From Lachnospiraceae bacterium UBA6998 (GTDB lineage Bacteria > Bacillota > Clostridia > Lachnospirales > Lachnospiraceae): 13,962 bases of DNA. The DNA lies in assembly GCA_002448395.1 (NCBI GenBank), contig DJXS01000080.1, positions 22,924-36,885 on the forward strand, given 5' to 3'. Positions 1 through 7,470 of this stretch are shown in pieces. Position numbers and translations under genes: made by a program. How positions within the stretch are numbered: the stretch's first letter is position 1; every line of letters starts with the position of its first letter. The notes under the pieces were generated by a model that did no database searches, was not told the origin of the DNA, and saw only the letters and a program-made list of their open reading frames with translations.

Positions 1-2666
1 ATTCTCTTGAGAAGACCGAAGCGAAAGATGCAACCTGCACCGAGGCCGGTAACACCGAGTACTGGACCTGCAGCGTATGCAAAAAGCTGTTTGGTGATGA
101 TCAAGGAACAACAGAGATTACGGCAGCAGATACAGTAGTAGCTGCAAAGGGCCACTCTCTTGAGAAGACCGAAGCGAAGGACGCAACATGCACCGAAGCC
201 GGTAATACCGAATACTGGACCTGCAGTGAGTGCAAAAAACTGTTCGGTGATGATCAGGGAACAACCGAGATCACGGCAGCGGATACAGTAGTAGCTGCAA
301 AGGGCCATTCTCTCGAGAAGACCGACGCGAAGGATGCAACCTGCACTGAGGCCGGTAATACCGAGTACTGGACCTGCAGTGAGTGCAAAAAGCTGTTCGG
401 TGATGATCTAGGAACAACCGAGATCACGGCAGCGGATACAGTAGTAGCTGCGACGGGCCACAACTGGGGCGAGTGGACTGTTGTAAAGGCCGCAACAGAG
501 GAAGAGGAAGGCCTTGAGAGAAGGACCTGCAGCAATGATGAGAGCCACACGGAAGAAAAAACAATCCCTAAGCTGAACCATGTACATGAACTGGTCAAGA
601 CAGATGCAGTGGCTGCGACGTGCACCGAAGCCGGCAACATCGAATATTGGACCTGCAGCAAGTGCAAAAAACTGTACAAGGACAGTGAGGGCACACAGGA
701 GATAACGGAAGCAGATACAGTAGTAGCAGCGAAGGGCCATTCTCTTGAGAAGACCGAAGCGAAGGATGCAACCTGCACCGAAGCTGGCAATACCGAGTAC
801 TGGACCTGCAGTGAGTGCAAAAAACTGTTCGGTGATGATCAGGGAACAAGAGAGATCACAGCAGCAGATACAGTAGTAGCTGCGACGGGTCACGACTGGG
901 GCGAGTGGACTGTTGTAAAGGCCGCAACAGAGGAAGAGGAAGGCCTTGAGAGAAGGACCTGCAGCAATGATGAAAGCCACACGGAAGAAAAAACAATCCC
1001 TAAGCTGAACCACGTACATAATCTGGTCAAGACAGATGCAGTGGACGCGTCGTGCACCGAGGCTGGCAATATTGACTATTGGACCTGCAGCAAGTGCAAT
1101 AAACTGTACAAGGACAGTGCGGGTACGCAGGAGATCACGGCAGCAGACACAGTAGTAGCAGCAAAAGGCCATTCTCTTGAGAAGACCGAAGCGAAGGCTG
1201 CAACCTGCACCGAGGCTGGAAACATCGAGTACTGGACCTGCAACGTATGCAAAAAGCTGTTCAGCGATGGCGAAGGAACGACCGAGATCATAGAAGCCGA
1301 GACAGTAGTAGCCGCGAAGGGCCATTCTCTTGAGAAGACCGAAGCGAAAGATGCAACCTGCACCGAGGCCGGTAACACCGAGTACTGGACCTGCAGCGTA
1401 TGCAAAAAGCTGTTTGGTGATGATCAAGGAACAACAGAGATTACGGCAGCAGATACAGTAGTAGCGGCAAAGGGCCATTCTCTTGAGAAGACGGAAGCGG
1501 TAGATGCGACATGTACCGAAGCCGGCAACATCGAATATTGGACCTGCAGCAAGTGCAATAAACTGTACAAGGACAGCGAAGGCACACAGGAGATCACGGA
1601 AGCGGATACAGCAGTCGCCGCGAAAGGCCACAACTGGACCGAGTGGACTGTCGTAACGAAAGCGACAGAGGAAAAGGAAGGTCTTGAGACCAGAATCTGC
1701 CTCAATGATGAGAGTCACAAAGAAGAAAGAACAATTCCCAAGCTGCAGGGCAAATGGAAGAAGAACAACAAGGGCTGGTGGTATGACCGCGGTGATGGAT
1801 CCTATCCGGCTGGTGAATTCGAAACCATTAAGGGCAAGACTTATTACTTCAACGAATCCGGTTACATGCTTACCGGCTGGCAGAAGATCAGCGGAGAGTG
1901 GTATTACTTCAGCGCAGGCGGAGCGATGCTGACAGACTGGCAGAAGATAAACGACAAGTGGTATTACTTCAGTGCAAGCGGAGCGATGCAGACTGATTGG
2001 CAGAATATTAACGGCACTTGGTATTACTTCAGCGCAGGCGGAGCGATGCAGACCGGCTGGCAGAAGATTAACGGTACATGGTATTACTTCAGTGCAGGCG
2101 GAGCAATGCAGACCGGCTGGCAGAAGATTGACGGCAAGTGGTATTACTTCGGCGCAGGCGGAGCAATGCAAACTGGCTGGCAGAAGATTAACGGCACATG
2201 GTATTACTTCAGCGCAGGCGGAGCAATGCAGACTGGCTGGCAGAGTATTGGCGGCAAGTGGTATTACTTCAGCGCAGGCGGAGCGATGCAAACCGGCTGG
2301 AAGAATATTAACGGCACATGGTATTACATGGAGGAAAGCGGTGCTATGGCTGTCAACAAGTGGGTTGGCAATTACTATCTCACCGGAAGCGGAGCCATGG
2401 CTAAAAATACCTGGATCGGAAATTACTACGTAGGCGCGGATGGAAAGTGGATCCCGGGATATGGAACAAGTACTTCTAGCAGCGGAAGTTCCTCCAGTGG
2501 GAGTTCTTCCAGTGGTTCCTCTGGTATTGTGTATTGGGTCAAGGGAGGATCGGTTTATCATTCAACTGATCGCTGCCCTGCATTAGGCAGATCCGACCCC
2601 AGTACTATCGAGCACGGAACGATTGCTGAAAGTGGTAAGTCCAGACCTTGTAAAGACTGTCATTAA
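1..2666 (+). CDS. Repeat-rich surface protein with cell-wall-binding repeats, C-terminal part
   Basis: The frame is open from base 3, so the start is upstream of the window; 887 residues are visible before TAA. The visible part has nine 51-residue units (each with TCTEAGN and WTCxxC, so several cysteines per unit) interrupted or followed by three copies of a 42-residue GEWTVV...TIPKL segment. About eight 20-residue units like GWQKINGTWYYFSAGGAMQ follow, typical of choline-binding/cell-wall-binding repeats that anchor proteins to Gram-positive envelopes. A Ser/Gly linker leads to a 45-residue tail with YHSTDRC and PCKDC, resembling a small Cys/His, probably zinc-binding, domain at the end of many Bacillota secreted proteins. 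Role is unknown; adhesin or wall-associated protein is inference. It should be exported, but the signal peptide would lie outside the window. A hairpin terminator follows. Confidence 0.9.
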   Translation, partial: SLEKTEAKDATCTEAGNTEYWTCSVCKKLFGDDQGTTEITAADTVVAAKGHSLEKTEAKDATCTEAGNTEYWTCSECKKLFGDDQGTTEITAADTVVAAKGHSLEKTDAKDATCTEAGNTEYWTCSECKKLFGDDLGTTEITAADTVVAATGHNWGEWTVVKAATEEEEGLERRTCSNDESHTEEKTIPKLNHVHELVKTDAVAATCTEAGNIEYWTCSKCKKLYKDSEGTQEITEADTVVAAKGHSLEKTEAKDATCTEAGNTEYWTCSECKKLFGDDQGTREITAADTVVAATGHDWGEWTVVKAATEEEEGLERRTCSNDESHTEEKTIPKLNHVHNLVKTDAVDASCTEAGNIDYWTCSKCNKLYKDSAGTQEITAADTVVAAKGHSLEKTEAKAATCTEAGNIEYWTCNVCKKLFSDGEGTTEIIEAETVVAAKGHSLEKTEAKDATCTEAGNTEYWTCSVCKKLFGDDQGTTEITAADTVVAAKGHSLEKTEAVDATCTEAGNIEYWTCSKCNKLYKDSEGTQEITEADTAVAAKGHNWTEWTVVTKATEEKEGLETRICLNDESHKEERTIPKLQGKWKKNNKGWWYDRGDGSYPAGEFETIKGKTYYFNESGYMLTGWQKISGEWYYFSAGGAMLTDWQKINDKWYYFSASGAMQTDWQNINGTWYYFSAGGAMQTGWQKINGTWYYFSAGGAMQTGWQKIDGKWYYFGAGGAMQTGWQKINGTWYYFSAGGAMQTGWQSIGGKWYYFSAGGAMQTGWKNINGTWYYMEESGAMAVNKWVGNYYLTGSGAMAKNTWIGNYYVGADGKWIPGYGTSTSSSGSSSSGSSSSGSSGIVYWVKGGSVYHSTDRCPALGRSDPSTIEHGTIAESGKSRPCKDCH
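3..1631 (+). repeat. 153-bp coding repeats, nine units, with 126-bp interposed units
   Basis: Units of exactly 153 bp begin at 3, 156, 309, 588, 741, 1020, 1173, 1326 and 1479. A second 126-bp module sits at 462-587 and 894-1019, and a diverged third copy begins at 1632. Spacing is a multiple of three throughout, so all units stay in frame. The unit at 3 and the unit at 1326 are nearly identical at DNA level, and the two 126-bp modules differ at only about three bases, which points to recent duplication or gene conversion. Confidence 0.95.
1861..2340 (+). repeat. 60-bp coding repeats (cell-wall-binding motif), about eight units
   Basis: Exact 60-bp periodicity runs from about 1861 to 2340, each unit carrying a form of gagcgatgcagac near its start and tggtattacttcag in its middle. 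Each unit encodes one 20-residue cell-wall-binding repeat with the aromatic WYYF and GWQ positions kept. Two more degenerate units (NKWVGNYYLTGSGAMA and NTWIGNYY) follow at protein level. Confidence 0.95.
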
Positions 2667-2715
2667 GCAGCGAGAGCGGTAAAAAAGCGCCACAGACAAA
2701 ACAATTGAAGACAAT

Positions 2716-2779
2716 AAAAGGAGCTGTGAAAGCTTGGGGATGATTTAAATCCCCTAGCCTTCACAGCTCTTTATTTTGC
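2716..2779. terminator. Bidirectional hairpin terminator between convergent genes
   Basis: Gagctgtgaa (2721-2730) pairs with ttcacagctc (2760-2769), and an upper stem ggggat (2736-2741) pairs with atcccc (2749-2754). The plus strand runs into tttatttt, and the minus strand is T-rich after the stem. It lies between the stops of the surface-protein gene and of hypB, so it can serve both. Confidence 0.85.
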
Positions 2780-2783
2780 CGCG

Positions 2784-3479
2784 TTACTGTCTCCTTCCAT
2801 TCATCTTCACTACACTTCTCACCCAATCGCAGACAGCATCGACTCCCTCGCCTGTCTTGGCGCTGACGGGCAGGATCTCCGCGTTTGGATTGAGGCGGAG
2901 GATTCGCTTTTTTGCCGCATCTATGTCGAAGTCAAAAAAGTCCATTGTATCGATCTTGTTGATCAGCACCAGGTCGCTGACGCTGAACATCAGAGGATAT
3001 TTGAGGGGCTTGTCGTCACCTTCGGGAACGCTGAGGATCATGACGTTCCGATGGGCGCCGGTGTCAAATTCGGCGGGACAGACAAGGTTGCCGATGTTCT
3101 CGAGGATGAGAAGATCGGTTTCTTCGAGCACTCCCGAGCCTTCCGGGGCGAACTCGCTCAGCGCGCGGGTCACCATGTCAGCGTCGATGTGGCACAGGCC
3201 GCCGTTATGGATCTGCAGGGCTTCAACGCCCGTGGCGTCCGCAACGCGCTGGGCATCCAGTGTCGACTCTATATCGACGTCCATGACGCGGATCGTCAGC
3301 TCATCTTTGAGCTTGTTCACCAGGGCGGTCAGAAGCGTTGTTTTGCCGCTGCCCGGGCTGGACATGACGTTGAGCATGGTGGTTTTCTTGTCTGTGAGCA
3401 TGCGGCGGATGGCCTCAGCCGAGGAGGTGTTGTCCGCAAAAACGCTTTCCTCTATTTTGATAGTTCGAACAGTTCCCAT
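2784..3479 (-). CDS. hypB: HypB-type nickel-handling GTPase, paralogue 1
   Basis: This 231-residue protein matches the SIMIBI-class GTPase HypB, which uses GTP hydrolysis to deliver nickel during [NiFe]-hydrogenase maturation, normally with HypA. Visible features are the P-loop SSPGSGKTT (40-48), the metal-site Cys-His pair in GGLCHIDA (C96, H97), the third ligand in ENIGNLVCPAEF (C134), NKID guanine specificity (174-177) and VSAKTGEG (205-212). The His-rich nickel-storage N-terminus of some HypBs is absent. ATG at 3479 has GGAG six bases upstream, and this site begins right at the stop of the preceding hypB gene, so the two are probably translated from one message. Family assignment is firm; the client enzyme is unknown because no hydrogenase or hypA is in view. 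Confidence 0.93.
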   Translation of the reverse strand: MGTVRTIKIEESVFADNTSSAEAIRRMLTDKKTTMLNVMSSPGSGKTTLLTALVNKLKDELTIRVMDVDIESTLDAQRVADATGVEALQIHNGGLCHIDADMVTRALSEFAPEGSGVLEETDLLILENIGNLVCPAEFDTGAHRNVMILSVPEGDDKPLKYPLMFSVSDLVLINKIDTMDFFDFDIDAAKKRILRLNPNAEILPVSAKTGEGVDAVCDWVRSVVKMNGRRQ

Positions 3480-3490
3480 GATTGTCTCCT

Positions 3491-4183
3491 TTATTCGTTC
3501 CAGGCCTGAACCCGGCTTATGATCTCTTCAGCCAGCGCTTCCACGCCTTCGCCTGTACGGGCGGAGATGTAGAATATTTTGATGTCGGGGTTTCTATGTT
3601 TTGCAAAGCGTTCTGCCTTCTCCTTGTCAAAATCGAATACAGGCAGCGCGTCGATCTTATTGACCGCCATGATGTCGCACTCCTCGTACATGAGAGGGTA
3701 CTTGGCTGGCTTGTCGTCGCCCTCGGGGACACTGAGGATGGTCATTTTGATGGCCGCGCCGGTGTCGAATTCGGCGGGGCAGACAAGGTTGCCGATGTTC
3801 TCGAGGACAACAAGATCCAAATGCTCATCGGTGCTCTCAAAGAGGGCTTTCAGGCCCTGCCTCGTCATGTCGGCGTCCAGATGGCACATTCCGCCCGTGT
3901 GCAGTTGGACCGCGGGAATGCCCGCGGCCAGGATTGTCCTCGCGTCCACGTCGGAGTCGATGTCGGCCTCCATGACGCCCCAATTGAGGCGACCTCTGAG
4001 GTACTTGTCCAGGGCGAGGAGCGTGGTAGTCTTGCCGCTTCCAGGCCCGGACATCAGGTTGAGGAGGCAGGTCTTTTGGGCTTTCAGTTCGCTGCGGAGA
4101 TCCTGGGCGTCCTTGTGGTTATCTTCGAGGACGGATTCTTTGAGTTCGATGATCTTTACGGGGTCAGTGTAGATATTTGCCAT
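3491..4183 (-). CDS. hypB: HypB-type nickel-handling GTPase, paralogue 2
   Basis: This second HypB has 230 residues: P-loop GPGSGKTT (46-53), Cys-His in GGMCHLDA (C100, H101), C135 in ENIGNLVCPAEFD and NKID at 175-178, so all nucleotide and metal-site residues expected for the family are present. It shares runs such as LENIGNLVCPAEFDTGA with its neighbour but differs in the N-terminal 35 residues and the C-terminal helix. Start ATG at 4183 follows AAAGGAG with a six-base gap. It precedes paralogue 1 by 11 bp in the same direction. The 5' region back to the ABC gene is filled with a palindromic repeat. Two complete copies suggest separate partners or metals, or a heterodimer; that is inference. 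Confidence 0.93.
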   Translation of the reverse strand: MANIYTDPVKIIELKESVLEDNHKDAQDLRSELKAQKTCLLNLMSGPGSGKTTTLLALDKYLRGRLNWGVMEADIDSDVDARTILAAGIPAVQLHTGGMCHLDADMTRQGLKALFESTDEHLDLVVLENIGNLVCPAEFDTGAAIKMTILSVPEGDDKPAKYPLMYEECDIMAVNKIDALPVFDFDKEKAERFAKHRNPDIKIFYISARTGEGVEALAEEIISRVQAWNE

Positions 4184-4207
4184 GGTGGGCTCCTTTGATG
4201 TGTAATC

Positions 4208-4310
4208 GACCTCTGGGGTAGTTTGTTCGTGTGCAAGAGACCTCTGGGGTAGTTTGACCCCTGGGGTAGTTTGTCCCCAACTGGGGACAAACTACCCCAG
4301 AGGTCTCTTG
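4208..4310. repeat. Palindromic dispersed-repeat cluster (GACCTCTGGGG family)
   Basis: There are three direct copies (4208-4226, 4236-4256, truncated 4258-4276) and one inverted copy (4284-4310). Two competing perfect hairpins are possible: 23 bp between 4234-4256 and 4288-4310 with a 31-base loop, or 18 bp between 4261-4278 and 4283-4300 with loop aact. The cluster lies between the ABC stop and the hypB start. The only T-run (4311-4315) is on the plus strand, the wrong side to terminate the ABC transcript. Confidence 0.9.
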
Positions 4311-4317
4311 TTTTTGA

Positions 4318-6057
4318 TTATGTCAGTTCTTGTGCTCTTTCCAGTCTTGCGTAAGCGCCGTTCAGAGCCATGAGTTCGTCGCGTGAACCCTGCTCGGTGA
4401 TGTGCATGCCGTCGACGACAGCGATGCGGTCCGCGCCGCGGACGGTGGAGAGGCGGTGGGCGATGACGATGCAGGTTTTGCCCTGGCTAAGGGCGTCCAG
4501 GCTGTCCTGGATCTGCCGTTCGGTGACGCTGTCGAGGGCGGAAGTTGCCTCATCCAGGATCAGGATGGGAGGATTCTTGAGGAAGACTCTCGCGATGGAA
4601 ACACGCTGCTTCTGCCCGCCTGAGAGCACCACGCCGCGCTCGCCTACAAAGGTGTCATATCCGTCGGGCATCTGCATGATATCATCGTGGATCCGCGCGC
4701 GGACGGCTGCTTCCACGACTTCGCGGTCGGAGGCGTCGGGCCTTCCGTAGCGGATATTCTCCATGACAGTGCCGGCAAAGAGAAAGACGTCCTGCTGTAT
4801 GATGCCGATGTTCCTGCGAAGACTCTCCTGGGTGAGATCCCGGACATCATTTCCGTCCACTGTGACACGGCCGCCGGTGACGTCGTAGAAGCGCGGGATC
4901 AGGTGGCACATGGTTGTCTTACCGCCGCCGGATTCGCCCACCAGCGCGACTGTCTCCCCGGCTGATATGTGCAGATTGATGTGGTCGAGGACCTCTGTCC
5001 CGTCGTTGTAGGAGAATGACACATCTTCGAAGCAGATGTCGCCCTTGACATCGGTCAATGTTTTGGCATCCGGGGCGTCCTGGATCTCGGGCTGGGTTCG
5101 CATCAGTTCCACGAAGCGCTCAAAACCCGACATTCCCTGCGTGTAGATCTCCATGAACTGCATAAGTTTGCGGATGGGCGCTGTAAAAGTAGAGACGTAA
5201 AGGGTGAAAGTGACGAGGTCGATGTAGTTCATCCGTTCGCGCATGATCAGAAAACCGCCCGCGGAGATGACGGCGACCTGCATCAGGCCGACTGTGGCCT
5301 CGACGCCCGCATTGAAGAGGCCCATGGCGCGGTAGAAGGATACTTTGCTTGCTTTGAAGGCCTCGTTGGCCTCGTCGAACTTCGCGTCCTCCGCCGCCTC
5401 GTTGGCAAAAGCCTTAGAGGTTCGGATACCGGAAATGCCGCTCTCGATGGCGGCGTTGATCTCGCCGGTGCGCTTTTTGACCTCACGGTTGGCGGCCTGC
5501 ATGTTCAGGCGCTGGCGCATGCCGAAAATGACACAGGCGGGCAGCATGATTATGAGGACCAAGGTCAACAGCGGGTTGATCGTCAGCAAAATGACGAGCG
5601 CACCGATGATGGTGATGGAGCAGGTAAGGATGTTCTCGGGACCGTGATGGGCGAGCTCGACGATCTCGAACAGGTCGTTGGTGACGCGGGCGAGCAGTAC
5701 GCCGGTCCTGTTCCTGTCGAAGAAACTGTACGACAGCGACTGCATATGCGTGAACACGTCTCTCCGCATGTCGGCCTCGACCAGGGTTCCCATCCGGTGT
5801 CCGATCACCGTGACAAAATATTGGCACACCGCGCGCAGTATATACGCCGCGAACATAATCGCCATCACGATGAAAAATGTCCGAAATATTCCTTCGGGCA
5901 GCAGGTTGCGCATAGACCATCTCGACACATACGGAAAGATCAGGTCCACAACAGCAATCCCGACGGACAGCGCCATATCAATGGCGAAGGCTTTCCTGTG
6001 GGGCACTATATAGGAGGCGAAAATCGCCAGTCTGGAGCGGGAGTAGTCTTTTTTCAT
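4318..6057 (-). CDS. ABC exporter half-transporter (fused membrane and ATPase domains)
   Basis: A 579-residue type IV (exporter-type) ABC protein. The N-terminal ~310 residues hold about six membrane helices, and the nucleotide-binding domain follows. Visible motifs are Walker A GESGGGKTT (374-382), the Q-loop region IGIIQQD, signature LSGGQKQR (479-486), Walker B ILILDEATSALD (498-509) and the switch histidine in AHR (534). It should act as a dimer exporting an unknown lipid, peptide or drug; the substrate cannot be read from sequence. I chose the ATG at 6057 (MKKDYSRSRL). An in-frame ATG at 6087 would add ten residues encoded wholly by the dispersed repeat, has no ribosome binding site, and may lie at the transcription start. 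AGAGG from the repeat lies ten bases before 6057. Homodimer versus partnership with another half-transporter is open. Confidence 0.93.
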   Translation of the reverse strand: MKKDYSRSRLAIFASYIVPHRKAFAIDMALSVGIAVVDLIFPYVSRWSMRNLLPEGIFRTFFIVMAIMFAAYILRAVCQYFVTVIGHRMGTLVEADMRRDVFTHMQSLSYSFFDRNRTGVLLARVTNDLFEIVELAHHGPENILTCSITIIGALVILLTINPLLTLVLIIMLPACVIFGMRQRLNMQAANREVKKRTGEINAAIESGISGIRTSKAFANEAAEDAKFDEANEAFKASKVSFYRAMGLFNAGVEATVGLMQVAVISAGGFLIMRERMNYIDLVTFTLYVSTFTAPIRKLMQFMEIYTQGMSGFERFVELMRTQPEIQDAPDAKTLTDVKGDICFEDVSFSYNDGTEVLDHINLHISAGETVALVGESGGGKTTMCHLIPRFYDVTGGRVTVDGNDVRDLTQESLRRNIGIIQQDVFLFAGTVMENIRYGRPDASDREVVEAAVRARIHDDIMQMPDGYDTFVGERGVVLSGGQKQRVSIARVFLKNPPILILDEATSALDSVTERQIQDSLDALSQGKTCIVIAHRLSTVRGADRIAVVDGMHITEQGSRDELMALNGAYARLERAQELT

Positions 6058-6060
6058 TTT

Positions 6061-6195
6061 TAAGAGACCTCTGGGGTAGTTTGTCATTTTTATTCTAACT
6101 GAACGGGGGGAATATGCAAGAGACCTCTGGGGTATGCAAGAGACCTCTGGGGTAGTTTGTCCACAGGTGTGGACAAACTACCCCAGAGGTCTCTT
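6061..6195. repeat. Dispersed-repeat cluster with 28-bp perfect inverted repeat
   Basis: Direct copies of the GACCTCTGGGG element lie at 6061-6085, 6116-6134 and 6137-6160, and an inverted copy at about 6171-6195. The last two form a perfect inverted repeat, 6138-6165 against 6168-6195, with only gg between arms; the realistic hairpin is 27 bp with loop aggt. The cluster lies between divergent genes, where a terminator is not expected, and no T-run follows on either strand. Confidence 0.92.
6092..6119 (-). promoter_or_regulatory. Possible promoter of the ABC transporter gene
   Basis: On the minus strand TAGAAT (6097-6092) is preceded after 16 bases by TTGCAT (6119-6114). Transcription would begin near 6085, making one copy of the dispersed repeat the 5' leader of the ABC gene. 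The -35 match is poor, so this is tentative. Confidence 0.3.
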
Positions 6196-6269
6196 TGTCG
6201 GCTTTACCGCCGAAGGGGCTGTCTTTCCAGGTTGCCTGCGCAACAGACGCGCAAAACGAAAAATGGTAA

Positions 6270-6275
6270 TATAAT
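6270..6275 (+). promoter_or_regulatory. Likely -10 box of bioY
   Basis: A perfect TATAAT lies 38 bases before the bioY ATG. No good -35 hexamer stands 16-18 bases upstream, so an activator or a weak promoter is possible. I saw no convincing BirA-type operator palindrome here. Confidence 0.4.
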
Positions 6276-6313
6276 GACTATCGAACCAACAAAAACCAAT
6301 AAGGAGTTTTCCT

Positions 6314-6925
6314 ATGAACGATAAAAAGAACAGAGCCGGCAGAATCAGCGCTGCTGATATTGTGCATTGCGGTATGTTCGCCAGCCTAATGGCCGTTGGC
6401 GCTTTCATCAAGATCATGATTCCCATCGGCATCTGGGAAGTGACCTTCTCCCTGCAATTTTTCTTTGCGCTGCTGGGCGGCTTTCTGCTCGGCTCCAAGC
6501 GCGGCTTAGCCGCCGTAGGCGTTTACTTGCTGATCGGCCTTGCAGGCGTGCCTGTATTTGCCCACGGCGGTGGACTCATGTACCTGATGAAGCCTACTTT
6601 CGGCTTTCTCATCGGCTTTGCCGCGGCAGCATACGTCGCAGGCAAAATAGCGGAGACCATCCCCGGCAACGGCTATTTTAAGCTTCTTTTCGCCTCCTTC
6701 TGGGGAGAGATGGCTTACTATCTGTGCGGGCTTGTTTACTATTACTTCATGTTCAACTTCGTGGTATCCAAAGACGTTGGCATAGGTTTTGTCGAGCTGG
6801 TGTCTGTGTGGTTTCTGTCAACAGTCATTCCGGATTTCATCCTGTGCGTGCTGGCGGCCGGAGCGGCGCTGCGGCTGCGCCCTGTGATCTTGAAGGAGAG
6901 CTTGTCTAAGAGACCTCTGGGGTAG
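6314..6925 (+). CDS. bioY: BioY, biotin-binding S component of an ECF transporter
   Basis: This 203-residue membrane protein has about six hydrophobic segments and the BioY hallmark region GVPVFAHGGG followed by LMKPTFGFLIGF (about 78-102), which forms part of the biotin pocket. BioY captures biotin at the membrane and usually works with the shared energising module EcfA/A'/T, which is not in this window. ATG at 6314 follows AAGGAG with a seven-base gap. The last residues SKRPLG and the TAG stop are encoded by a copy of the dispersed GACCTCTGGGG repeat, so the natural C-terminus was probably different and was replaced or extended when the repeat arrived. The gene stands alone and diverges from the ABC exporter. 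Confidence 0.92.
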   Translation: MNDKKNRAGRISAADIVHCGMFASLMAVGAFIKIMIPIGIWEVTFSLQFFFALLGGFLLGSKRGLAAVGVYLLIGLAGVPVFAHGGGLMYLMKPTFGFLIGFAAAAYVAGKIAETIPGNGYFKLLFASFWGEMAYYLCGLVYYYFMFNFVVSKDVGIGFVELVSVWFLSTVIPDFILCVLAAGAALRLRPVILKESLSKRPLG

Positions 6926-6990
6926 TTTGCACCTGTATGAGAGACCTCTGGGGTGGCTTTGCACCTGTATGAGAGACCTCTGGGTGCTTT
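6908..6990 (+). repeat. Three direct copies of the GACCTCTGGGG element
   Basis: Copies of agagacctctggggtagttt, each followed by gcacctgtatg in the first two, start near 6909, 6940 and 6972 (spacing 31-32 bp). The third is shortened and altered (gacctctgggtgctttt). The first overlaps the 3' end of bioY. Confidence 0.9.
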
Positions 6991-7024
6991 TGCTGGCAGA
7001 CACCATGTGTCGGGGACCTCCGGC

Positions 7025-7470
7025 CCATCGAACTCGGCTGAAGCCTTGGATTGGATGGAGCCAGTTCAAGCGTTTCGCGTGAGTTGCACCATCGGATTTG
7101 TCTGGACAGGGATATGGATGGACCAATTTGTGCGGTCATGAATAGAACCTCCATCGGACAAAAGGAAAAGCCATATTGGCTGGAGCGATTTTTGTGCCTG
7201 GAACTCTTCACATACCATCGGATTTGACGGCAAGCCCTAGGAGGATGGAGAGTTTGTGCCAGACAAGCTTTTCAAGCCCCATCGGATTTGACGGCAAACC
7301 GGAGGTGGATGGAGGGTTTGTGCCAGACAAGCTTTTCAGGCCCCATCGGATTTGACGGCAAGCTCTAGGAGGATGGGGAGTTTGTGCCAGACAAGCTTTT
7401 CAAGCTCCATCGGATTTGACGACAAGTACGAAGTGGATGGAAAATTTGTTCCAGACAAGACTTAAACTAC
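7025..7470. repeat. 64-bp tandem repeat array, seven units
   Basis: Units begin with ccatcg at 7025, 7089, 7151, 7215, 7279, 7343 and 7407 (one is 62 bp, the others 64 bp). The last four are close copies sharing ccatcggatttgacggcaag, a roughly ten-base variable stretch, ggatgg, and then gtttgtgccagacaagctt. The first three are degenerate. Since 64 is not a multiple of three, the reading frame shifts at every unit, arguing against coding. This array fills most of the gene-free stretch 6926-7627, where I see no credible gene or tRNA. It is not a CRISPR array: the varying part is too short and the conserved part too long. Function unknown. Confidence 0.9.

Noticed and set aside
408..2561. A 717-codon open frame antisense to the surface-protein gene
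   Set aside because: It spans the 153-bp and 60-bp repeats, whose lengths are multiples of three, so a stop-free antisense frame in one unit stays open in all. Its predicted peptide is a repetitive shadow, and the plus strand has recognisable domains.
6138..6195. Palindromes of the dispersed repeat as ordinary intrinsic terminators
   Set aside because: This one lies between divergent genes without a T-run, and the cluster at 4208-4310 has its T-run on the strand opposite to the genes it would terminate.
6906..7211. Small minus-strand open frame (about 101 codons) in the repeat region
   Set aside because: Its sequence is mostly the translated dispersed repeats, no convincing ribosome binding site stands before it, and it stops partway through the 64-bp array.
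7025..7470. Possible CRISPR array
   Set aside because: Units are near-identical along almost all of their 64 bp, the variable part is only about ten bases, and no cas gene is in the window.
7025..7470. Possible integron-type attC cassette array
   Set aside because: The units are tandem copies without intervening genes, no integrase is visible, and the paired core sites of attC are not seen.
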